Shown one piece after another: positions 19,713 through 27,902 of a stretch of DNA of 64,000 nt (position 1 is its first letter; each line of letters begins with the position of its first letter). A program made the position numbers and the translations under genes. The DNA is from Lentibacillus sediminis (lineage in GTDB: Bacteria > Bacillota > Bacilli > Bacillales > Amphibacillaceae): positions 434,001 to 498,000 of the forward strand of contig NZ_NIXK01000001.1 of NCBI RefSeq assembly GCF_002763455.1, read 5' to 3'. The notes under the pieces are model-generated. The model was given only the letters and a program-made list of their open reading frames with translations. It searched no databases and was not told the origin of the DNA.

Positions 19713-19846
19713 TTACTACCTTGTTACCGAGACAATAATATGTGGCCAATTAGACAGTCTATGCTGTCAGGATATAGGCGGAAGTAATGACCAAATCAGA
19801 TAAAAGGGAAAGTAGACAGGTAACCTCTTTCTTTCCCTTCGATGTG

Positions 19847-20240
19847 TTATTTACTGATATTATGGGCAGTGTTTATATTTATCTCCACTTGCACGGAAAA
19901 TGTATTTGTATTCTATAGAGATTGGAAGATTTTTTTTGATTTCGATCCAACCCCGAACTGGGAAACGTTCCTGCAGCTCTAGCCACTCGTCCAAGCAAGC
20001 ATGCTGGAACTCATAGGCCATTTCATCATGTTGCTGGTCCTCACCTTCTTATTAATGGCAGTTTTTCGCGAGGTTGGACATGTCCTCATCCTTGCTGTCA
20101 CTTACGCATTCCTGACAGAGGTGCTGCAAGTTTACTTCGGCAGGGGCGGGGATTTGTATGATGTTGCAGCTAATGTGTTGGGGATTGGAGTCGGTTTGGT
20201 GGTTGGGAGTTATTTGCAGAAAGTGTATATTACGAATTGA
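19847..20240 (+). pseudogene. Broken second VanZ copy
   Basis: DNA from about 19,847 follows the VanZ gene at 15,775-16,176 almost base for base in long stretches, for example the part encoding TEVLQVYFGRGGDLYD and the end LVVGSYLQKVYITN. The start codon region is lost, and a TAG replaces a tyrosine codon at about 19,980 (in QL-stop-PLVQASMLELIGH). An ATG at 20,001 leaves 79 residues open, which would lack the first membrane segment. With the intact copy it forms a direct repeat of about 390 bases around the Gabija operon. Confidence 0.88.
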
Positions 20241-20254
20241 GGCAGGAATCTTGA

Positions 20255-20400
20255 GGATTACAAGCCAAACATTTTGGTAAATCTGGCTGCTCAAGCAGGG
20301 AGCGATATTCAATTGAGAACCCAGATGTCTATATTTAGAGTTTTCAAGAACCCGATTTCGTGACCAATCTCATCTTACTCTTACGTCCAGCGAACTGATT
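20255..20400 (+). pseudogene. Epimerase relic, fragment 1
   Basis: The bases from 20,255 to about 20,330 match the UDP-glucuronate epimerase gene at 12,555-12,640 (encoding YKPNI.VNLAAQAG and YSIENPDVYI). They are followed by a separate short match to 12,760-12,820 (ESDFV.NP and the segment before NEL). Small deletions break the frame throughout. It is a remnant of a second epimerase gene, now split by the LCP gene. Confidence 0.75.
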
Positions 20401-20445
20401 AATTCGAATGCTGGTACATTTACATACTAATAAAGGACGATAAAA

Positions 20446-21387
20446 ATGACTGGAAAGAGATCAACCCAACTTAAAAAACCAAAACGCCTTTGGCTGAAAA
20501 TAACATTAATCACACTCGGTGTAATGTTCGTTTTAGCAGGGAGTGCTGCGATATATGCCTATTCTATTTATGATAATGCAAAGGTAACGGTTAATGAGCA
20601 GATGCATCAAAAAGTAACGGAAATTGATCCAAAAGTGACCAAGCAAAAGGTAAGTGAACAGGAACCATTGAACATTTTGCTGCTAGGAGTCGACAAGCGT
20701 GCCAATGATACCGGACGTTCAGATGCATTGATGGTATTATCCCTGGATCCAAAGAATGATAAAATGCAATTGGTTAGCATCCCCCGTGATACACGAACTA
20801 CTATGGTAGGGAAGGGATTTGAGGACAAGATAAACCATGCTTATGCATTTGGCGGAACCGACATGTCTATTTCTACCGTTGAAAGTTTACTGGATATCGA
20901 ACTGGACTACTATGTCGAAATGAACATGGAAGGCTTAGCAGATATGGTGGACGCAGTTGGTGGAATAACCGTAAATAACGATCTTGATTGGCATGACGGT
21001 GGATATCATTTCAAAAAGGGCGAAATCACCTTAAATGGACCACAAACGATGAAATATGTGAGAATGCGCTATCAAGACCCAGATGGTGACTTCGGAAGAA
21101 CGGAGAGACAGCGCCAAGTCATCCAAGCAGTAATAGATAAGGGAGCCAACATAGCCTCCGTTAATAAACTTGACGATATGATCGATGTACTGGGTAATAA
21201 CATGTCCACAAACATGGATTTTGCCGACATGCGCAATCTGCTATTGAACTACAATAGCGTAAGACATAACGCTGTAAGTTACATGATGCAAGGAAGCGGT
21301 ACGACAATTGATGGCACCTATTATTATATCGTTCCGGATGAAGAGGTAGCGAAAGTGCATGAGATGATTGTGGGGGTGGGGTCTTAG
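20446..21387 (+). CDS. LytR-CpsA-Psr (LCP) family cell-wall polymer ligase
   Basis: 313 residues with a cytoplasmic basic tail, one membrane anchor (about residues 18-40) and an extracellular LCP domain. LCP markers are LLLGVDKRANDTGRSDALMVLSL near residue 80 (Arg and Asp of the pyrophosphate site), SIPRDTRTTM near 110, and MKYVRMRYQDPDGDFGRTERQRQVI near 205, with the conserved Arg residues. LCP enzymes transfer undecaprenyl-PP-linked teichoic acids or capsule to peptidoglycan, so this protein is the likely attachment enzyme for the polymer built at 0-13 kb. The ATG follows AAAGGA. Epimerase relics lie directly on both sides, so it probably sits on a rearranged segment. Confidence 0.93.
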   Translation: MTGKRSTQLKKPKRLWLKITLITLGVMFVLAGSAAIYAYSIYDNAKVTVNEQMHQKVTEIDPKVTKQKVSEQEPLNILLLGVDKRANDTGRSDALMVLSLDPKNDKMQLVSIPRDTRTTMVGKGFEDKINHAYAFGGTDMSISTVESLLDIELDYYVEMNMEGLADMVDAVGGITVNNDLDWHDGGYHFKKGEITLNGPQTMKYVRMRYQDPDGDFGRTERQRQVIQAVIDKGANIASVNKLDDMIDVLGNNMSTNMDFADMRNLLLNYNSVRHNAVSYMMQGSGTTIDGTYYYIVPDEEVAKVHEMIVGVGS

Positions 21388-21965
21388 TAAAGAGGGGATC
21401 TGTTTCGAGGACCATCTCGTCTCCCTCTACACATCCACGAAGAAGTACAATGAACTGATGGCTCATACATACAGCCACCTGTACAAGATCCCAGCAACCG
21501 GCCTGCTCTTCTTTATCGTCTACGGACCAATGGGCAGACCAGACATGGCATACTTCGGATTCACCGATAAATATTTCGCCGACGAATCAATTAAGATATT
21601 CAACAACGGCTTGACTTCGGGAAGGACCTATATCGAGATTTCACCTATATCGATGACATCGTTGAAGGAATGGAACGGCTTATTGGATTGCCGCCTGAGG
21701 CTGACGTGCCGCTTAACATCGGCAACAACAGTCCAGAGAAGCTGATGGTATTCATCCACGCGCTGAGGAATGCCCTGAGTGGTGCTTTGGGCAGGGAGGT
21801 AGAATTTAAGAAGGAGATTGAGCCTATTAAGCCAGGCGATGTACCAGCAACCTATGCATCAACTGATCTGCTGTAGCAGGCGGTAGGATTTAAGCCAGAG
21901 ACCTCGATTGATCAAGGGCTGCGGAGGTTTGCGGATTGGTATGTTGGGTATTTATGGGGGGGGTA
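21388..21965 (+). pseudogene. Epimerase relic, fragment 2 (3' half)
   Basis: This stretch aligns with 12,770-13,336 of the intact epimerase. One frame gives LVSLYTSTKKYNELMAHTYSHLYK and FFIVYGPMGRPDMAYFGFTDKYF; another gives MERLIGLPPEADVPLNIGNNSPEKLMVFIHAL and FKKEIEPIKPGDVPATYASTDLL before a TAG. The active-site tyrosine has become threonine (YTSTKK against YASTKK is retained only in part), and at least one frameshift near 21,620 plus a stop at 21,873 destroy the gene. It ends in the same hairpin terminator as the intact copy. Confidence 0.88.
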
Positions 21966-21969
21966 GTTT

Positions 21970-21996
21970 AGGGATCGTAAGATCCCTTTTTTATCG
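21970..21996 (+). terminator. Intrinsic terminator after the epimerase relic
   Basis: GGGATC / GATCCC hairpin with a GTAA loop followed by TTTTTTATC. It is the counterpart of the terminator at 13,345 and may now terminate the LCP transcript. Confidence 0.82.
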
Positions 21997-22238
21997 TTAT
22001 TTAGTTTCAATCTCGATTTATATGAGATCTTACTTGCCAAAATGGCAATTTTATTGACAATTTTAGCCATTAGTTACAAAATAGTATTGAGGCCATTTTA
22101 AATTATTTTATTAATGACTATGCACTACCATTATAACTGAAATTCAAACTAGACAATCAGAAGCTAAACTTAAACCTTTATTTGTTGACTTCTGATTTTT
22201 TATAAAAAATTACAAGAATAATAAAATAAGGAGCAATT

Positions 22239-23258
22239 ATGAAGAGAAAGAGTTTAATTGACTTTTATAGAGAAACAGACTATACCACTACAAGTTTATC
22301 TGTCAGAGGTATCGCCCCTAGACCTAGCGAATGGAATGTGCCACTTTTTATAAAAAATGTCTATCCTTCAAATGTTGATTTATTCAAAAGATCTTACAAT
22401 AACAATCAGATTGAGATTGAATTAGATCAACAGGATTTAGATTATTTTAAAGCATTGTTGTTACATGAATCGTTGTTTAATTTCTATAAATCTTTTTATA
22501 ATTACCTATGTGCCTTGAAACTTTTTGATGGTGGACTTCAACATTGGATAGAGATAACAGCATATTATGCTAAATTGTATTTAGCAAACAGTATTATTAC
22601 CTTAGTAGGAAAGTCTAGATACATAGTTACTGGGAGCAGTAATAACTTCGTTGAAGAGATTTATAAATTAGTTAATAGTAAAGGATATCATAGAAATATA
22701 AATAAAAATGGTAGGTTTATACCTAGTCATGCAAAATATGGCATTGAAATTAATATTAATCCATTTATAAACGAAGGAAAGCTAATGATTATTAATAATT
22801 TAGGTAGCGGTGGTTCACATGGTTATATCTGGAGAAAGTATTCGGAATTACATACAGAAGAAATTGATATCACTAAAATGACCTATAGTTATCCACAGCA
22901 TCTATCGGATCACAGAAATCTCGAAAACTATTCTTTTGAAGGTTATAAACAGTTGGATTTTAATTTAGAGGTAGAAAACTTTAAAGGTTACTTTCAAAGA
23001 GACTCTATCAAAGAGCAATCAAAATTAATTTATACAAGTGAAACCGCTATTATACTTGGAGTAATTGGTGAGTTGTTTAATTTATATGAGGAATTTCAAG
23101 TAAGTAAACTGCCAATTGAAAAGGAAAAATTGATACATATGTGCAGATATACACTGGGTGATTCCGGCCAATCTATAAAATTGGCAGATTTAATAGATTC
23201 TGGTTTTCCAAGTAAGAATAAATATTTAGATGAGTATTTTCTATTTGAGTCTCAATAA
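22239..23258 (+). CDS. Uncharacterised protein upstream of the ABC-3C genes
   Basis: 339 residues, not recognised. It is soluble, mixed alpha/beta by eye, with a helical middle (residues 70-130, YFKALLLHESLFNFYKSFYNYL) and a conserved-looking glycine-rich turn NNLGSGGSHGYIWRKY near residue 185. No nuclease, ATPase or membrane motif is visible. The ATG follows AAGGAG. The next gene begins 93 bases downstream on the same strand, with matching A+T-rich composition, so it probably arrived with the ABC-3C module. It could be a further component, an immunity factor or a passenger gene. Confidence 0.75.
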   Translation: MKRKSLIDFYRETDYTTTSLSVRGIAPRPSEWNVPLFIKNVYPSNVDLFKRSYNNNQIEIELDQQDLDYFKALLLHESLFNFYKSFYNYLCALKLFDGGLQHWIEITAYYAKLYLANSIITLVGKSRYIVTGSSNNFVEEIYKLVNSKGYHRNINKNGRFIPSHAKYGIEININPFINEGKLMIINNLGSGGSHGYIWRKYSELHTEEIDITKMTYSYPQHLSDHRNLENYSFEGYKQLDFNLEVENFKGYFQRDSIKEQSKLIYTSETAIILGVIGELFNLYEEFQVSKLPIEKEKLIHMCRYTLGDSGQSIKLADLIDSGFPSKNKYLDEYFLFESQ

Positions 23259-23351
23259 TTATTTTTTTATAATCGATAGCCACTTAAATGGTAACAATCT
23301 ATTAAATAGTAGATTAATACTTTATTAATGTTGTAGGAGGACTTTTGATAT

Positions 23352-24578
23352 ATGAGTAAAAGTTACGAAGAAGTTACTGCTGCAGATAGAACTTCCGTTG
23401 GATTTGAATATCAACATTATTATTTTATATACCGTCTATTAAAATTAAAAAAGGATGAAAGTATTGGTTATGAAGTTAAAGATGATGTTCATATAGAAAA
23501 TATTGATGGAACGGATGAATTAGTTCAGGTCAAACACACTTTAAAAGTTAACTCAGATGGAGGAGCGGCTAATCTCACAGAACTCGATATAGATTTGTGG
23601 AAGACACTTCGTAATTGGTTAAACCTAATAATAGAAAAAGATGATCCAATTTCATTTTTGGCTAATACATCATTTCTGATAGCTACCAATAAAAATGATA
23701 GCAAGCGTAATCGATTTCTGAATAAAATTAAAAAATATAATGAAGACGAAATCCATTTTGAAAATGTTTATTTATACATGAAGGAACTTATTGATAAGAC
23801 AAAAAGTTCAAATATTAAAGAGGAAATCAGATATGTACTTAAAACTGAAAAAAAATTGTTAGCTCTTTTTTTAAAAAAAATAAAGTTTGATTTATCACTT
23901 GAAGATTTAATTGAAATGATTGAATATAAAATTAAGGATAATTACGTATCTGAAGAGCGTGTTAAGGATGTATTTACGTGTATTGAAGGAAATCTGAGAT
24001 TATGGAAATATGATGTGGTAAAAAAGGGAAAAAAAATAATAATTTCTAAAGAAATGGCTACAAAAAAACTACAAAAGTGCTTTGAAGATGCTAGAAGGAA
24101 TATTTTACCACAAAGAGAGATAGATACGTATATAGATAATGTTCAAGAGCTAAAGGACTTACCATTCATTCAAGAATTGATTGAAATTAACGATATAGAC
24201 ATAGATGATCATACAGAAATGATTAGGTATAATAGTCAAATGTTAAAATTAAAAAACAACTTGAACCAATGGCTTACTGAGGGGCATTTAACTGAAATTG
24301 ATCAGAAAAGGTTTTGGGAAGATAGTTATAATCGATGGCATAGTATCCATAAAAGGAGCCATAGAAGAACTAGAAAGATTAATGGATTGCAAAAAACTCC
24401 TGATCAAGAACAAAAACTTATTGACGCAGCTTTGAATTGTTTAGATGATACAAGAGATATTAATTTGCAAGTTGATGGGACAACGCTTACATCTGATATG
24501 AGTAATGGAAATTATTATCATATGTCAAATAATAAGGAAATAGGTTGGAAAGTGGAATGGGAGGATAGATATAGGTGA
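23352..24578 (+). CDS. ABC-3C system nuclease component (Cap4-like N-terminal domain)
   Basis: 408 residues. The N-terminal 90 residues read as a restriction-endonuclease-like domain of the Cap4 type: TSVGFEYQHYYFIYRLL, then YEVKDDVHIENIDGTDELVQVKHT, where the acidic residues and the QVK form the E...D...(Q)xK catalytic set. The remaining two thirds are helical and unrecognised. ABC-3C systems, as described in surveys of ABC ATPases in biological conflict, pair such an effector with a small middle component and a DUF3732-type ATPase, which is the order seen here. The ATG follows AGGAGG. Its stop overlaps the next start by four bases (GTGA). Confidence 0.85.
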   Translation: MSKSYEEVTAADRTSVGFEYQHYYFIYRLLKLKKDESIGYEVKDDVHIENIDGTDELVQVKHTLKVNSDGGAANLTELDIDLWKTLRNWLNLIIEKDDPISFLANTSFLIATNKNDSKRNRFLNKIKKYNEDEIHFENVYLYMKELIDKTKSSNIKEEIRYVLKTEKKLLALFLKKIKFDLSLEDLIEMIEYKIKDNYVSEERVKDVFTCIEGNLRLWKYDVVKKGKKIIISKEMATKKLQKCFEDARRNILPQREIDTYIDNVQELKDLPFIQELIEINDIDIDDHTEMIRYNSQMLKLKNNLNQWLTEGHLTEIDQKRFWEDSYNRWHSIHKRSHRRTRKINGLQKTPDQEQKLIDAALNCLDDTRDINLQVDGTTLTSDMSNGNYYHMSNNKEIGWKVEWEDRYR

Positions 24579-25039
24579 AGATCTTAAATGCTGATAGTTA
24601 TTATTCATATAATAATGAGGCTATCGGATTAGTTGCGATAAGTTCAATTTTGAAACTGAACAGGAAACTGTCAATTTCAAAAGCTATGCTTATACTTCCA
24701 TTAATTCTGCATGATCCAACTATGAATTACCTTCAAAGGAAGAATGTAAGAATTAAAAGTGTTGATCAGCTAATATCGGATAAATCTATCTACATATCAA
24801 ATTTTAATAAAAGATTCATAAGTATGTTACCTGTAACTCTAAATTGCCTCTACTTACTAGAAAAATTGGAACTGATAAAAATTGAAGAAGGTAACGTTAT
24901 TAGAATAGGAGAAATACAACTTGATAAAAAGAAACTAGGGAAAAGAGGAAATAAAGTTTATAAGTCAGTTGATAATGTAAATAATATATTGAAATCCAGT
25001 GATTATTATCTATATTTACAATTAAGGGTGGAATTATGA
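24575..25039 (+). CDS. ABC-3C system middle component
   Basis: 154 residues, small and largely helical with a winged-helix-like C-terminal part (SMLPVTLNCLYLLEKLELIKIEEGNVI). Its N-terminus NNEAIGLVAISSILKLN resembles middle-component proteins, which begin with a short helix that senses or docks to the ATPase. Identification rests mainly on its place: it overlaps the nuclease component by four bases at its GTG start and the ATPase by four bases at its end. Its role is thought to be coupling the ATPase to the effector; the mechanism is not established. Confidence 0.78.
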   Translation: MKILNADSYYSYNNEAIGLVAISSILKLNRKLSISKAMLILPLILHDPTMNYLQRKNVRIKSVDQLISDKSIYISNFNKRFISMLPVTLNCLYLLEKLELIKIEEGNVIRIGEIQLDKKKLGKRGNKVYKSVDNVNNILKSSDYYLYLQLRVEL

Positions 25040-26919
25040 ATTTTAATATAAGGAATATAATTTTATGGTGTGAAAATGGAACTATTAGAAACTTGTCATT
25101 TCAAAAAAATAAAATAAATGTAATAACAGGGGGAAGTGGAACGGGTAAGACAGCAATCTGGTCCATCATCGATTATTGCCTACTAAAGTCTGATAAATTT
25201 GGTATACCTGAAAAAACAATTGGTGAAAATATTGCCTGGTATGGAATAAGGATAGAATTAAATGAAAAAGTATATACAATTGGCCGAAATTCATTTTTAG
25301 CTAAAAAAGAAAGCGCGAAATTGTTTTATTTCTCTGGCGATGGTGAAATACCGGATTTCCCTGAAGACAATATAAGGAGTAAAGGTATAAAAAAAATACT
25401 AGAGTCTGAATTCTCTATTGATAGTAATGTGAAGATACCTTATGGTGGAAAGGTTATTAAAAAGGGAAGCAAAGTTTCGTTTAGATATTTTTTGTTGTTT
25501 AACGCACAAACTCAAAATATTATAATTAATGATGAAATATTTTTTCCAACACATTCGGAAACAAAATACTCAGAAGCATTGGATAGAATTTTTGATATGT
25601 CTTTAACAATTGATACTATTGAAGAAACTTTGGTAAGGGAGAAAATTAATGAATTAAACAAACGTAAAACAAGATTAGAAAGAAAACAAGAATCAATAAA
25701 TACAGAACTAAACCTATTTTATGAGGAAATATCAGAATTAGTTAGAAAGGCGAAGAAATACTCATTGATTGATGAAAATATTAGTGATTTTACAGATGCA
25801 TATGAACAATTGAAACTACTTAGAGAGAAACCAATTGAAACCTTTAGGGAAAGCGATAACAATAAAAATAGCGAACATGATGAACTTTATAATATGCGAA
25901 CAACGTTAAAAAGAAAAATTAGAAATCTAGAGAACTTTAACAAAGAGTACTCAGAATATAAGAAGGCATTAAATATGAATCTTGACAGTTTAAAACCCAT
26001 TGAGTTTGTCTTAGATAATCAGTCTGAATTAATTTCAGATGAAATTACAAATAGGTTTATTAATCAATTGGAAGTACAACTTAAAAAAATAAAAGGTAAA
26101 ATTAGTAAAAAATCTCCTATCTCAATTAAAGTAGATGAGGAGATATTAATTAATAAAAAACTACTTGGAGAAGTAGAGGGTAATTTACTTCTATTTGATA
26201 GGGAAGAAGAACCCGCACACGAATATTTTAATAGACTTGTAACTTTAGGAGAGGTTAAAGCCAAACTTGACCTTTTTGATGATAAAACTCTTTACACAGA
26301 TTATAATGAGGGAATTAAAGAAGTAGAGGGAGAAATAGAGGAACTTAGTATAGGTTTAACCTCCCATGAAGATAAAAAAAATTCAATAATAACTTGGTTG
26401 GAAGAATTAATACAAGAATACCTAGACAGAAGCAGCAAAGCTCTCGACAATTATGCAGGCTATAAGGCTGTTTTTAACTACTCCGATAAAACCCTTAAAT
26501 TAAGGGAACCAAAGACACCTAATATTATTAATACTGTTGGTAGTAGTTCAAATGACTTGTTTTTACATATATGCTTGTTTCTTGGGTTGCATGATTTACT
26601 ATTACAAGTTAAATCACCATATGTTCCAAGTTTTCTCTTCTTAGACCAGCCCAGTAGGCCGTATTATGATGATGGCAAACCAAAAGATAATCAAGAAATA
26701 AAAGGTACTGATAGGGAAAAGATATCTATTGCATTTAAAGTCCTTAATTATTTTATGGAAAAAGTACTTGAAAGAAAGGATTCATTTCAAATGATAATAG
26801 TGGAACATATCCCCCCAGAAATTTGGGAGAGACAAGGTTTAGAGAATGTTCATTTAGTTGAAGAGTTTAGAGACGGTAACTATCTAATAAATGAAATTAA
26901 TAAAACTAAGCACGTGTAA
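25036..26919 (+). CDS. ABC-3C system ATPase (DUF3732-like, SMC/Rad50-type)
   Basis: 627 residues. Walker A lies in VITGGSGTGKTAIWSIIDYCLL (residues 31-52). A long charged coiled coil runs from about 200 to 320 (INELNKRKTRLERKQESINTELN onward), and a second charged helical stretch lies near 415-460. The C-terminal ATPase half has SSSNDLFLHICLFLGLHDLL and Walker B in SFLFLDQPSRPYY near 531, the DUF3732 pattern. SMC-like ATPases of this kind probably act on DNA and license the associated nuclease. The ATG overlaps the preceding stop. A terminator-like hairpin follows at 27,001. Confidence 0.88.
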   Translation: MNFNIRNIILWCENGTIRNLSFQKNKINVITGGSGTGKTAIWSIIDYCLLKSDKFGIPEKTIGENIAWYGIRIELNEKVYTIGRNSFLAKKESAKLFYFSGDGEIPDFPEDNIRSKGIKKILESEFSIDSNVKIPYGGKVIKKGSKVSFRYFLLFNAQTQNIIINDEIFFPTHSETKYSEALDRIFDMSLTIDTIEETLVREKINELNKRKTRLERKQESINTELNLFYEEISELVRKAKKYSLIDENISDFTDAYEQLKLLREKPIETFRESDNNKNSEHDELYNMRTTLKRKIRNLENFNKEYSEYKKALNMNLDSLKPIEFVLDNQSELISDEITNRFINQLEVQLKKIKGKISKKSPISIKVDEEILINKKLLGEVEGNLLLFDREEEPAHEYFNRLVTLGEVKAKLDLFDDKTLYTDYNEGIKEVEGEIEELSIGLTSHEDKKNSIITWLEELIQEYLDRSSKALDNYAGYKAVFNYSDKTLKLREPKTPNIINTVGSSSNDLFLHICLFLGLHDLLLQVKSPYVPSFLFLDQPSRPYYDDGKPKDNQEIKGTDREKISIAFKVLNYFMEKVLERKDSFQMIIVEHIPPEIWERQGLENVHLVEEFRDGNYLINEINKTKHV

Positions 26920-27000
26920 AAAGTAAGCACGGCATTTTTATGCGAATTTATCTTAGTATAACTTAGTATAATACTCTAGATCTGTGAGATCAGGTAGATA

Positions 27001-27050
27001 GAAAAACACCACTCTGTCAATCGGTGACTGGGTGATGTTTTTCTAAAAAA
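27001..27050 (+). terminator. Probable terminator behind the ABC-3C operon
   Basis: Imperfect inverted repeat GAAAAACACCACTC / GGGTGATGTTTTTC (27,001-27,014 and 27,030-27,043), two mismatches, with A and T runs at the ends so that it could act in either direction. Confidence 0.55.
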
Positions 27051-27122
27051 CTCCCTATCAAAACGGTGATTGGATGTAATACATGCAGCAAAAAATTAAT
27101 AAAGACATGAGATAATTTACCT

Positions 27123-27600
27123 TTGCCATATTTCGGATCCGCCATTGAAAAGATAGGCAATCCTGACATATATAAGGAATATGGTATTTCCAATATTTTT
27201 GCCTACAGTTTTGTTCATAAAGGATATTTTAAGATGTATTCTTATTCAGAGGAAAAGTTCTCCAAGGGAAAAAAGCAACCAGATCAATCCTCATTAGAAA
27301 AAGATGAAGATAGTAAAATTGTATTAAAAGGAAGGACTAATAATGTTAAATCCAAGATCTCCTCTATAGATGCCATTAATATGGATAAATCAACGGTAAT
27401 AGATCCATTCGGTCGGGAAGGATAGAGCCCAACAATGGAGATGTATTACCTGATAACGTTCAGACGCCTATACTTAATATAAGACGAGAAAAATACATAC
27501 TATCGATTTTATAAGTGACAATCTATTGCTTTCCTTAGAAGCGAATGCTCACCATTGGCAAATGTTTATTAAGACATTAGACAGGTATCTTTCGCAATAA
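27123..27600 (+). pseudogene. Decayed gene of unknown family
   Basis: An open stretch from TTG 27,123 encodes 100 residues (MPYFGSAIEKIGNPDIYK onward) to a stop at 27,425. Reading on in another frame continues sensibly with IEPNNGDVLPDNVQTPILN, and after a further shift near 27,500 with TIDFISDNLLLSLEANAHH and a stop at about 27,599. This suggests one gene of about 155 residues broken by two frameshifts. I do not recognise the family. No good ribosome site precedes it. The following bases to 27,902 hold no gene I can support. Confidence 0.5.
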
Positions 27601-27902
27601 ATAGAAAAATAGAAGTGATCCTACCCTCAGATCTCACTCCTATTAGGTTAAAGAGAAGCAAGTGGTGGGCTTCAAAGAATCATGGGAAGAATAAGTCTTT
27701 TAATGTAATTGGACCTGGATTGTAACACTTTTTTATTTACTGATATCAGCATGTGTAATTATTTCTATTGGTAATGGCAAGCGACGGAATAGTGGGACCG
27801 AAAGCACCCTATTATTTTTTGCGAAAATAGTAATATAGTAATAAATTTATTTTAGTAGAAGATGCCCTTGTGTTAAGGGGGCCATATCAGGAGGGCGTTG
27901 CT

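Noticed and set aside
20001-20240. Functional short VanZ gene in the second copy
   Set aside because: The ATG is internal, the first membrane segment is missing, and upstream DNA still encodes the rest in frame up to a TAG.
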